From an uncultured Muribaculaceae bacterium (GTDB lineage Bacteria > Bacteroidota > Bacteroidia > Bacteroidales > Muribaculaceae): a stretch of 33,761 nucleotides of DNA. The DNA lies in assembly GCA_910578075.1 (NCBI GenBank), contig CAJTPK010000032.1, forward strand, positions 1-33,761, read 5' to 3'. The translations under genes and the position numbers were made by a program. The notes below the pieces were generated by a model. The model was not told where the DNA came from and ran no database searches. It worked only from the letters and a program-made list of their open reading frames with translations. This document shows, piece after piece, positions 16,073 through 23,208 of this stretch. Positions within the stretch are counted from its first letter, which is position 1, and each line of letters opens with the position of its first letter.

Positions 16073-16299
16073 CCTCCTTATAACCAAAATTTCTTATCGT
16101 TCATCATTCGGACGCTGCGATGAATCTTGCCTACTTCTTTTTATTCATCGCCCTTCCGGATGAAGCCAGCAACCGGTTCTCACGAAGTGACTGCCGGATA
16201 GCATAGCAATTCTTCTATAGTTTCACAACTTTTTAAATGACGCAATTGCTCTTTTTAAGCAGTTATCGATTTATATCTATGTAATCGTTTGCAAAAATA
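16047..16299 (-). ncRNA. Candidate small structured RNA, about 240 nt
   Basis: This stretch has no credible protein on either strand. Read on the minus strand it begins with a perfect -7 box TATTTTTG (16299-16292), contains strong stems and ends in the terminator at 16072-16047. Stems are 16143-16151 with 16117-16125 (9 bp, perfect) and 16192-16197 with 16166-16171, the latter enclosing a small TCAC/GTGA hairpin. The second stem contains a G-U pair on the minus strand that would be an A-C mismatch on the plus strand, favouring minus-strand RNA. No -33 box was found at the right distance and no known RNA family was recognised. The remaining bases 16300-16487 are AT-rich with nothing I can name. 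Confidence 0.42.
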
Positions 16300-16487
16300 G
16301 TGCAATTTTTTTGAATATTTCTATTTCTCGCGCCAATTTAAATGTTATTAAATGTTAATATTCTCAATTTCGGCATAGTTTTACGCCTTTTTAATCCCCT
16401 TTTCTCAAATTTATCCACATTTATGCAATTTTATATCAATCAAAGAAGCGAGATAAAACACAACTGTATTTCTGTGCAATTTTGTGG

Positions 16488-17990
16488 TCAGAGACGTTTT
16501 CCGGGGATGGGCAACCTTTCCGCAACAACCACCGTGGCGATGTAAACAGCAAGCAACAACGCACGCACGGCATACAACATCCACGTGGCAAGAATCTCTT
16601 CTGCATAGCATCCGGCAAAATATAGTATTCCGGCAAAAAGCAGATAGAGGAACATACGCCCAGTCTGATAGGGCAATGGATAATATTTGCGTCCGAGAAA
16701 ATACGATACCACCATCACCGTGAAATAGCTGATAAGGGCAGCCCATGCAGAACCCATGTATCCGTCAGGTATGCCGATGGCAGGAACGAGCCACAGGTTG
16801 AGACCGAGCATCAGCGCAAAACACAACAACGAAAGATACATTCCCCATTGAGTGCGGTCGGTGAGCTTATACCATAACGAGAGATTGAAAAACACACCGA
16901 AACATAATTCGGCAAGCATCATCACCGGCACTACGCGCAAGCCGACCCAATATGCAGGGGAGACAAAATGCTTGAGCACGGGCAGATAGAACATGACTGC
17001 AAGGAAAATAAACAAACCGAAGATGACGAAATATTTCATTGCATCGCAGTAAGCCCGACGTTTATCCTCTCCCTCTCCTTTTGCCTGGGCAAAGATAAAT
17101 GGCTCGTAGGCATAACGGAATGCCTGCGCGAACATCACCATGACTATCGCTATCTTTATGTTGGCTCCATAGATGCCTACCATAGAGCGAGCCGCCTCCT
17201 CCGCTCCCTTGAAAAGGTAAGGAATAAGCATCTGCCCCATGTTCTGGCTCATAATTCCTGCCACTCCCAAGATGAGCAACGGCCAGCTGTAGGATAGCAT
17301 TCTGCGGAGAAGCTTGCCGTCTATGCCGAAACGGTGTCCACGCAGTTCAGGCAGCAGACACATCAGCACAATAAGCGTTGACATCAGATTTGCGACAAAT
17401 ATCCATCCTATGCCGAAAGCCTCTCCTCCGGCAGCCTCATAAAACCAGCTCACCATAGCCGGGCAATGACGCATAAGCGCGGGACATCCGAGAAGAAAGA
17501 AGAGATTAAGCGAGATATTCACCGCGATATTCAGCAGTTTGATTCCCGCAAAGCGGAATGCCCTCTTTTTGTAACGGAGATAGGCGAATGGAATGTTGGA
17601 GAAAGCATCCACAGCCACTGTAACCCCGAGCAACCATACGAACAACGGATGGCGAGGAAGCAACATGACATCCGCCACCGGACGGATAAAGAGCGAGAGA
17701 AGAACTATGAATAACAGCGATGTGGTGCCGACCGATGATAACGATGTGGAATAGACACGCGCAGGATCAGGTTCTTTGTTGACAAACCGGAAGAAACCTG
17801 TCTCCATCCCATAGTTGAGCACAACCAACGCCACTGCCGTGAAGCTATACAGATAGCTGACGATACCGTAATCTTCCGTAGGGAAAAGATACACGTAAAG
17901 GGGCACAAGACACCAGTTTAGGAAACGCCCCACTATGCTGCTGAGTCCGTAGACCGCAGTCTCCTTTGCCAATGATTTTATTCCAGCCAT
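16488..17990 (-). CDS. Oligosaccharide flippase family membrane protein (MOP/Wzx-like)
   Basis: This 500-residue integral membrane protein has about 12-14 hydrophobic helices. The N-terminal region (KETAVYGLSSIVGRFLNWCL, then PTEDYGIVSYLYSF) is typical of Wzx-type flippases of the MOP superfamily, which move lipid-linked oligosaccharides across the inner membrane for LPS, capsule or glycoprotein assembly. It lies 31 bp downstream of ruvB in the same direction and is probably co-transcribed. No glycosyltransferase cluster is adjacent, so its substrate is not indicated. The ATG at 17990 begins directly with the expected amphipathic start. The last ~30 residues are again hydrophobic and end in a short basic tail. 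Confidence 0.85.
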   Translation of the reverse strand: MAGIKSLAKETAVYGLSSIVGRFLNWCLVPLYVYLFPTEDYGIVSYLYSFTAVALVVLNYGMETGFFRFVNKEPDPARVYSTSLSSVGTTSLLFIVLLSLFIRPVADVMLLPRHPLFVWLLGVTVAVDAFSNIPFAYLRYKKRAFRFAGIKLLNIAVNISLNLFFLLGCPALMRHCPAMVSWFYEAAGGEAFGIGWIFVANLMSTLIVLMCLLPELRGHRFGIDGKLLRRMLSYSWPLLILGVAGIMSQNMGQMLIPYLFKGAEEAARSMVGIYGANIKIAIVMVMFAQAFRYAYEPFIFAQAKGEGEDKRRAYCDAMKYFVIFGLFIFLAVMFYLPVLKHFVSPAYWVGLRVVPVMMLAELCFGVFFNLSLWYKLTDRTQWGMYLSLLCFALMLGLNLWLVPAIGIPDGYMGSAWAALISYFTVMVVSYFLGRKYYPLPYQTGRMFLYLLFAGILYFAGCYAEEILATWMLYAVRALLLAVYIATVVVAERLPIPGKRL

Positions 17991-18021
17991 AAAAAAATTA
18001 AGAATATCCCCGTCCTATCAG

Positions 18022-19062
18022 TTACAACTCGTTACTAAAAAGCGATGACTGCACCGGGCCCTGCGTACGCCCGAGATGACGGTAGGCAAGCTCGGTGACC
18101 TCTCTGCCCCGGGGGGTGCGCTTCAGAAAACCCTCCTTGATAAGGAAGGGCTCATACACCTCCTCTATAGTGCCGGCATCCTCCCCTATCGCGGTGGCGA
18201 TGGTGGTCAGGCCTACGGGACCGCCTTTGAATTTGTCGATGATCGTAAGCAATATGCGGTTGTCGATCTCATCGAGTCCGTAGCGGTCAATATTAAGAGC
18301 TTCAAGAGCATGACGCGCTATCTGAATGTCGATGCGTCCGGAGCCACGCACCATCGCGAAATCACGCACACGCCGCAGCAGTGAGTTCGCCACTCGCGGT
18401 GTGCCACGGCTGCGCAACGCTATCTCAAGCGCCGCCTCCTCGTCGATACCGATATTGAGCAGACGTGCCGAACGCTTCACAATCCCCTTGAGGATATTAT
18501 GATCGTAATATTCGAGATGGCAGTTGATGCCGAATCGCGCACGCAACGGCGCGGTGAGACTACCGCTACGTGTAGTGGCACCGATAAGCGTGAACGGCGA
18601 TATGGTCAGCTGCACGCTCTTGGCTCCCGGACCCTTATCAAGAAGAATATCTATGCGGAAATCCTCCATGGCGGAATAAAGATATTCCTCCACAACGGGA
18701 TGAAGCCGATGGATCTCATCTATAAACAGGACATCATGGTCTTCAAGACTCATAAGGATACCGGCCAGATCACCGGGTTTATCGAGCACAGGACCCGAAG
18801 TGACCTTGAAACCGACACCCAACTCATTCGCGACAATATTCGACAGCGTGGTCTTTCCGAGTCCCGGAGGGCCATGCAGCAGGGTGTGGTCAAGAGCCTC
18901 GCCGCGCATACGCGCCGCCTCTACAAACACACGCAGGTTGTCTATGATCTTATCCTGCCCGCTGAAATCATCGAAAGCCAGGGGCCGCAACGCCTTTTCA
19001 ATGTCGCGGTCGCTGCCGTCCGGACGGGAGGCACGCTCACGAATGTCAAAATCCTCTTCCAT
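18022..19062 (-). CDS. ruvB: Holliday junction branch-migration DNA helicase RuvB
   Basis: RuvB is the hexameric AAA+ motor that, with RuvA, drives branch migration of Holliday junctions during recombination repair; RuvC then resolves them. The start at 19062 (MEEDFDIRERASRPDG, 346 residues) fits the family better than an in-frame ATG five codons earlier. Visible motifs are Walker A GPPGLGKT (64-71), Walker B VLFIDEIH (111-118), sensor 1 GATTRSG (161-167) with the arginine-finger region APLRARFG (171-178), and the C-terminal winged-helix domain (GFLKRTPRGREVTELAYRHL). All key residues are present and the length is normal. ruvA and ruvC are not adjacent. It is first of a two-gene unit with the flippase; a -7-like TATTTTTG (19074-19067) lies only a few bases before the ATG. 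Confidence 0.97.
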   Translation of the reverse strand: MEEDFDIRERASRPDGSDRDIEKALRPLAFDDFSGQDKIIDNLRVFVEAARMRGEALDHTLLHGPPGLGKTTLSNIVANELGVGFKVTSGPVLDKPGDLAGILMSLEDHDVLFIDEIHRLHPVVEEYLYSAMEDFRIDILLDKGPGAKSVQLTISPFTLIGATTRSGSLTAPLRARFGINCHLEYYDHNILKGIVKRSARLLNIGIDEEAALEIALRSRGTPRVANSLLRRVRDFAMVRGSGRIDIQIARHALEALNIDRYGLDEIDNRILLTIIDKFKGGPVGLTTIATAIGEDAGTIEEVYEPFLIKEGFLKRTPRGREVTELAYRHLGRTQGPVQSSLFSNEL

Positions 19063-19150
19063 GCTGCAAAAATACAAATAAATTGTTAATTTTTTCAGTC
19101 ACGATAGTTAAAACATTCAATTTACAAAACTATTCCATACTGCATACGGT

Positions 19151-19292
19151 TATATTTACAAAAGTAAACAGCAATCGTGGTTACGCGCCGCTTGTAAGTC
19201 AGTCACAGCGGAGAGATAGTAAAGAAATCACCTTTTCGTAACCTTGATGTTGCGGGAGCGTCGGCTATATGCCGGAGCTCCCGCCTTTTTTT
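19151..19292 (+). ncRNA. Candidate plus-strand small RNA upstream of ruvB
   Basis: The gene-free interval 19063-19387 contains a strong plus-strand terminator although no plus-strand gene lies between 15570 and 23209. Upstream of it are paired elements: 19179-19185 with 19237-19243 (7 bp, perfect), enclosing CCGCT (19188-19192) with AGCGG (19207-19211) plus a neighbouring GT/AC pair. A weak -7-like TATATTTA (19151-19158, one base off TAnnTTTG) sits about 20 bp before the outer stem. The predicted transcript would be about 120-130 nt. No known family was recognised and the promoter is the weakest part of the case. Confidence 0.38.
19252..19292 (+). terminator. Strong plus-strand intrinsic terminator with no plus-strand gene
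   Basis: GCGGGAGC (19252-19259) pairs with GCTCCCGC (19277-19284), continued by CGGC/GCCG (19262-19265 with 19271-19274) over the loop TATAT, then seven T residues (19286-19292). There is no T tract on the other strand, so it acts on plus-strand transcripts only. Confidence 0.8.
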
Positions 19293-19313
19293 GAAACGGG
19301 GCCTTATAATAAT

Positions 19314-19345
19314 AAGGGGAACCGCCATGAACCGGTCCCCCTTAT
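19314..19345 (-). terminator. Hairpin after the 2-oxoacid oxidoreductase operon
   Basis: AAGGGGAACCG and CGGTCCCCCTT form an imperfect stem about 45 bp past the last gene of the minus-strand operon. The following bases on that strand are TTATTATTATAAGG, only partly T-rich, and CCTTAT/ATAAGG adds a second small hairpin. It is a likely 3' end, though not a textbook terminator. Confidence 0.5.
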
Positions 19346-19387
19346 CGCAATAATTATTTAACCACTAAAAAAACTGCTTCTGCTGTA

Positions 19388-19924
19388 TCAAATAAGGCTG
19401 CGCCCCTTCTCGATTGCCTGCTCGTTGAGCGGTATCAGTTTATGATGACGCTCGGGAAGCGATTTCTTAAGTCCTTTTATCACATTCTCCATCGGAAGCT
19501 TATATTCCATGGCTTCGAGCAATGCGCCCATCACCACCATGTTGTATGCCTTGGAGTTGCCTATCTCAAGTGTAGCCTCCATCGCGTCAATGGGATAAAC
19601 CTTGATATCGTCGCGCTGCGGATGCTTGTGGATACCGTTGGTGTCATAGATAAGTATACCGCCGGCTTTTACCTTAGGCCCGAATTTGTCAAGGCTCTGC
19701 TGATTGAGCGCGATCACTACATCAAAACGGTCGAGCACCGGAGATGATATCTTGTCATCGGAGAGAATCACGGTGACATTCGCGGTGCCGCCGCGCTGCT
19801 CAGGACCATAGGAAGGCATCCAAGTAACCTCCTTGTCATCCATAAGACCGGAATAGGCAAGTATCTTACCCATTGAAAGCACACCTTGTCCGCCGAATCC
19901 GGCTATGATTATTTCTTCTTTCAT
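19388..19924 (-). CDS. 2-oxoacid:ferredoxin oxidoreductase, gamma subunit
   Basis: This 178-residue subunit belongs to a four-part, CoA-acylating 2-oxoacid:ferredoxin oxidoreductase. It has the typical start (EEIIIAGFGGQGVLSMGKIL) and the segment PSYGPEQRGGTANVTVILSD that marks the gamma domain, which closes the active site over CoA. It is the last gene of the operon ferredoxin-like, alpha, beta, gamma, separated by 24 bp from beta. The enzyme oxidatively decarboxylates a 2-oxoacid to its acyl-CoA and passes electrons to ferredoxin, or runs reductively in anaerobes. Whether the substrate is 2-oxoglutarate or branched-chain 2-oxoacids cannot be decided from sequence alone. Confidence 0.92.
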   Translation of the reverse strand: MKEEIIIAGFGGQGVLSMGKILAYSGLMDDKEVTWMPSYGPEQRGGTANVTVILSDDKISSPVLDRFDVVIALNQQSLDKFGPKVKAGGILIYDTNGIHKHPQRDDIKVYPIDAMEATLEIGNSKAYNMVVMGALLEAMEYKLPMENVIKGLKKSLPERHHKLIPLNEQAIEKGRSLI

Positions 19925-19948
19925 TTTAAATCTGCTTTTGCCGGTTAA

Positions 19949-20722
19949 TTATACGTTTTTGAGATCACCGAGTGGATATTTCGGGAACATATTCTCCTCC
20001 ATCCATTTATTGGCTTTCTCGGGACTCATCTTCCAGCCGGAGTTGCAGGTAGCCACAACCTCCACCACTGATGTCCCTTTCTTGGCGAGGGCATTCTCGA
20101 ACGCCTTCTTCAGACAAGCCTTTGTCTTGCGCACCGCCGCGGGAGTATGCACAGCCTGACGGGTAACGTAGCATGTTCCGTCGAGGATCGCCATAAGATT
20201 AGTGATCTCGAGGGGATGACCGTTGAGATCCACACGGCGTCCATAAGGAGTGGTAGCTGTCTTCTGACCCACAAGAGTTGTCGGGGCCATCTGTCCGCCG
20301 GTCATGCCATAAATAGCATTGTTGACAAAAATCATGACGATGTTCTCACCACGGTTCGCAGCATGTATGGATTCGGCTGTACCGATAGCCGACATGTCGC
20401 CGTCACCCTGATAAGTGAACACCACATCCTCAGGCCAAAGTCGTGAAATGGCTGTAGCCACGGCAGGAGCGCGCCCGTGAGCTGCCTCTACCCAGTCTAC
20501 ATCGATATAATTATATGCGAAAACCGCGCATCCCACCGGGGATATACCTACGGTACGCTCCGTTAGTCCCATTTCCTGAATCACCTCCGCGAGGAGCTTA
20601 TGAATCACGCCGTGGCTACAGCCGGGGCAGTAATGCATGTGCACCTCTTCGAGAAGCTCAGGCTTGCTGTAAACCTTGTTTTCCTGGCAAATGATATCTT
20701 CTATTTCCATTATGTTATGCAT
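19949..20722 (-). CDS. 2-oxoacid:ferredoxin oxidoreductase, beta (thiamine diphosphate) subunit
   Basis: This 257-residue subunit carries the catalytic cofactor. The thiamine-diphosphate/Mg motif GDGDMSAIG, followed by FVNNAIYGMTGGQ, is intact. Cluster-binding cysteines are visible in CPGCSHG near residues 32-35 and in PVGCAVFAY. TPYGRRVDLNGHPLE is also typical of the KorB/VorA type. Translation may start at 20722 (MHNIMEIED) or four codons later at 20710; both ATGs are possible. It lies 13 bp after alpha and 24 bp before gamma in one minus-strand operon. Electrons from 2-oxoacid cleavage pass through the subunit's Fe-S cluster to the ferredoxin-like subunit encoded first. Confidence 0.93.
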   Translation of the reverse strand: MHNIMEIEDIICQENKVYSKPELLEEVHMHYCPGCSHGVIHKLLAEVIQEMGLTERTVGISPVGCAVFAYNYIDVDWVEAAHGRAPAVATAISRLWPEDVVFTYQGDGDMSAIGTAESIHAANRGENIVMIFVNNAIYGMTGGQMAPTTLVGQKTATTPYGRRVDLNGHPLEITNLMAILDGTCYVTRQAVHTPAAVRKTKACLKKAFENALAKKGTSVVEVVATCNSGWKMSPEKANKWMEENMFPKYPLGDLKNV

Positions 20723-20735
20723 TCTTTAGAGATGA

Positions 20736-21821
20736 TTACCTTTTAATTATTTTCTCTTCCATGGCGGTCACGACCTCTTCCGGACTGGGGATGATTCCAC
20801 CCATGCGGCCGAAATGCTCCACAGGGAGACGGTCATGCACTGCGAGGCGAACATCCTCCACCATCTGACCGGCGTTCAACTCAACCACAAGCACACCTTT
20901 CTTACCCTCAGCCGCCTTTGCTATGGCTTCCGTCGGGAAGGGCCAGAGTGTGATCGGACGCACAATGCCGATCTTTATTCCTTTCTCGGCTGCAAGCTCA
21001 CGTGCCTTGTCGCAGATACGCGCGATCGAGCCGAAAGCCACTATCAGATAATCGGCATCTTCCACACCGATCTCTTCCCAGCGGGTTTCGTTTTTCTCAA
21101 TCTCGCGGTAGCGCGCCTGAAGCTGATGGTTGATCACTTCCATTTTTGAGGATTCGAGTTCAAGAGATGTCACCACATTGCGTTTGCGGCCATCCTTGCG
21201 GCCATCGGCTGCCCAAGGGCACTGACGGCGTATCTCCTCCTCTGTGCGGCGCGGACGCTGCTCGGGAAGAACCACTTTCTCCATCATCTGGCCGACTATA
21301 CCGTCTGCCAGGATCATGGCGGGATTTGTATATTTGAATGCGAGGTCGAAGCCAAGGCCGACGAAGTCAACCATCTCCTGCACTGTAGACGGGGCAAGGA
21401 CTATCAAATGATAGTCGCCATGACCGCCACCTTTCACAGCCTGGAAATAATCGGCCTGCGAGGGCTGGATGGTGCCGAGACCCGGACCTCCGCGCATAAC
21501 GTTCAATATCAATGCGGGCAACGATGCCGCCGCTATATAGGAGATACCCTCCTGCTTGAGGCTGACGCCCGGCGAGGAGGAGGAGGTCATCACTGCTTTT
21601 CCGCTGGCAGCACCGCCATAAACCATGTTGATGGCCGCCACCTCGGATTCTGCCTGGAGCACTACCATGCCGGTGGTCTCCCATGGCATCAGCTCCTCGA
21701 GGGTTTCGAGCACCTCTGACTGCGGGGTGATAGGATAGCCGAAATATCCGTCGCATCCGTAACGGATGGCAGCATGGGCTATGGCCTCATTACCCTTCAT
21801 TAGTCTCACTTCTTCTTTCAT
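20736..21821 (-). CDS. vorB: 2-oxoacid:ferredoxin oxidoreductase, alpha subunit (VorB/KorA type)
   Basis: This 361-residue subunit has the pyrimidine-binding fold of pyruvate:ferredoxin oxidoreductase relatives. The start MKEEVRLMKGNEAIAHAA is followed by the signature GYFGYPITPQSEVLETL and by SSSSPGVSLKQEGISYIA, then MRGGPGLGTIQPSQADYFQA, which is diagnostic. The C-terminal domain (DYLIVAFGSIARICDKA to VVELNAGQMVEDV) is the transketolase-C-like part that contacts CoA. In Bacteroidales this arrangement is usually labelled 3-methyl-2-oxobutanoate dehydrogenase subunit VorB, but a 2-oxoglutarate-specific enzyme looks very similar, so the symbol is provisional. It follows the ferredoxin-like gene by 45 bp. 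Confidence 0.9.
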   Translation of the reverse strand: MKEEVRLMKGNEAIAHAAIRYGCDGYFGYPITPQSEVLETLEELMPWETTGMVVLQAESEVAAINMVYGGAASGKAVMTSSSSPGVSLKQEGISYIAAASLPALILNVMRGGPGLGTIQPSQADYFQAVKGGGHGDYHLIVLAPSTVQEMVDFVGLGFDLAFKYTNPAMILADGIVGQMMEKVVLPEQRPRRTEEEIRRQCPWAADGRKDGRKRNVVTSLELESSKMEVINHQLQARYREIEKNETRWEEIGVEDADYLIVAFGSIARICDKARELAAEKGIKIGIVRPITLWPFPTEAIAKAAEGKKGVLVVELNAGQMVEDVRLAVHDRLPVEHFGRMGGIIPSPEEVVTAMEEKIIKR

Positions 21822-21866
21822 ATTCCTTGTCGTTGTGTTTTCTTGGTTTGATTGTTAGAGTCCGTC

Positions 21867-22097
21867 TCAGTCAATGCGCTTGCGGTATACCTCGATACAT
21901 GCGTCAGGACATACCCACGCGCATGAGCAGCATCCGGTGCAGCTCTCAGGATTTGCCATATAGGCATAATGATAGCCGCGGTCGTTCACCTCGTTGGGCT
22001 GAAGCGACAGCGTCTTCGTGGGGCAAGCCACGACGCACAGATTGCACCCTTTGCATCTTTCGATGCTGACGGTGACCGCTCCTCTGATTTTTGCCAT
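21867..22097 (-). CDS. 2-oxoacid:ferredoxin oxidoreductase, delta subunit (2x[4Fe-4S] ferredoxin-like)
   Basis: This 76-residue protein contains two cluster motifs: CKGCNLCVVACP (about residues 15-26) and CTGCCSCAWVCP (about 53-64). Each has the C-x2-C-x2-C-x3-C-P form that binds a [4Fe-4S] cluster. The spacing between them (TKTLSLQPNEVNDRGYHYAY) matches delta subunits of 2-oxoacid:ferredoxin oxidoreductases rather than free ferredoxins. It passes electrons from the beta-subunit cluster to soluble ferredoxin. It is first in the minus-strand operon, with a -7-like box about 65 bp upstream. Confidence 0.93.
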   Translation of the reverse strand: MAKIRGAVTVSIERCKGCNLCVVACPTKTLSLQPNEVNDRGYHYAYMANPESCTGCCSCAWVCPDACIEVYRKRID

Positions 22098-22160
22098 AGA
22101 TTATTGTGTTTTTAGGTTAGATTCAATTTGTCTTATTTAGAACTCCATCCATCCGTGCCA

Positions 22161-22168
22161 CAAATATA
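22161..22168 (-). promoter_or_regulatory. -7 box of the 2-oxoacid oxidoreductase operon
   Basis: On the minus strand the sequence is TATATTTG, a full match to TAnnTTTG, about 65 bp before the first ATG. No TTTG was found at the -33 position. Confidence 0.5.
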
Positions 22169-22208
22169 ACTGTTTTTTCGCAGCGTTACGCCTTCCAGCC
22201 ATATGTTG

Positions 22209-22913
22209 TTAAACATATGATTCAAGAATCTTTGCAAGGTCTCGCATTCCATCCGTTGCCTTTTCCTTGATTACGGTGACATTCGGTATGCCGGCTGTCG
22301 AAGCGGGATTGGGGTCGATATAATAGATCGGCGTGCCGGGGCGTACACATTGTATAAGACCTGCAGCGGGATAAACAACAAGAGATGTGCCTATCACAAC
22401 AAATATATCAGCCATACCCGTGATCTCTACAGCACGCTCTATATTGGGAACCGGCTCCTGAAAGAAAACGATATGCGGCCGCATAAAATCACCGTTCTTG
22501 CCGCGTGTGGCAGGAGTGGTCTCCAGATGTTCGATGTCGAGACTCTCTACATAATCTGGATTGCTTACCGACCGGATCTTCATCAACTCGCCGTGCAGAT
22601 GGAGCACTTTTGACGACCCCGCCCGCTCATGAAGATCATCGACGTTCTGCGTGATCACATAGACATCGAACCTCTTCTCCAGCTCGGCAAGCGCCCGATG
22701 GGCGGCATTCGGCATGGCGTGTATGAGCTGCTTGCGACGCTCGTTATAGAAATGATGCACCAGCTCCGGATCGCGGGCAAAGCCATCGGCGGAAGCAACT
22801 TGCATCACCGGATAATTCTCCCATAGTCCCCCGGCATCGCGAAACGTGGTGATTCCGCTCTCTGCGCTTATACCGGCTCCGGTGGAGACTACCAATATCG
22901 GTTTCTTTTCCAT
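22209..22913 (-). CDS. cobB: Sir2-family NAD-dependent protein deacylase lacking the zinc cysteines
   Basis: This 234-residue sirtuin removes acyl groups from lysines, using NAD and yielding nicotinamide and O-acyl-ADP-ribose. The start at 22913 (MEKKPILVVSTGAGISAESG) fits the family; an earlier in-frame ATG adds 34 residues that do not. Visible motifs are GAGISAESGITTFR (12-25), TQNVDDLH (88-95), the catalytic His107 in HLHGE, and GTSLVVYPA (175-183). Tyr56 and Arg59 (FYNERR) match the Tyr-x-x-Arg pair that favours succinyl/malonyl-lysine in CobB and SIRT5. The zinc ribbon is missing: the only cysteine is Cys189. Zinc-less variants are known in bacteria. It is monocistronic, with a -7-like TATATTTG (22957-22950) upstream. 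The symbol reflects family, not proven orthology. Confidence 0.88.
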   Translation of the reverse strand: MEKKPILVVSTGAGISAESGITTFRDAGGLWENYPVMQVASADGFARDPELVHHFYNERRKQLIHAMPNAAHRALAELEKRFDVYVITQNVDDLHERAGSSKVLHLHGELMKIRSVSNPDYVESLDIEHLETTPATRGKNGDFMRPHIVFFQEPVPNIERAVEITGMADIFVVIGTSLVVYPAAGLIQCVRPGTPIYYIDPNPASTAGIPNVTVIKEKATDGMRDLAKILESYV

Positions 22914-22949
22914 ACTGATTTTTGTAGAAGTCTTACATCTACTTATCTG

Positions 22950-22957
22950 CAAATATA
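22950..22957 (-). promoter_or_regulatory. -7 box of the sirtuin gene
   Basis: On the minus strand TATATTTG matches TAnnTTTG and lies 36 bp before the chosen ATG at 22913. It also argues against the longer start at 23015, which would lie upstream of the promoter. Confidence 0.55.
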
Positions 22958-23146
22958 ATACTTTTTTCCGGTTCTGTATCCCGTTTTTTATACTGCTTTC
23001 CTCCCCTTTTCTCATCCCCGGGAAAACGCGTTTTTCTTACCCGCTCCTAATCTTGCATTTAGCTTTCAAAAACATGTTTTATAACATATTTTTCAAACAT
23101 AAAAAATGTATTATGGAAATTTTTCCGTAATTAATCTTTTTTTCAC

Positions 23147-23154
23147 TAATTTTG
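23147..23154 (+). promoter_or_regulatory. -7 box of the nhaD-glycosyltransferase operon
   Basis: TAATTTTG matches the Bacteroidetes -7 consensus, 54 bp before the nhaD ATG. The -33 region is T-rich but has no clear TTTG. Confidence 0.5.
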
Positions 23155-23208
23155 CCGGAAATTATGAGAGTTCTACCAATCTTAACATTTCTTTAAATCT
23201 CATTCGAC

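Noticed and set aside
18499..19089. 196-codon plus-strand frame antisense to ruvB
   Set aside because: It lies wholly across conserved RuvB motifs in the opposite strand and has no recognisable domain; an antisense shadow.
22914..23015. N-terminal extension of the sirtuin
   Set aside because: The extra 34 residues are basic and unlike the family, and a good -7 box (22957-22950) lies inside them, so the start at 22913 is preferred.
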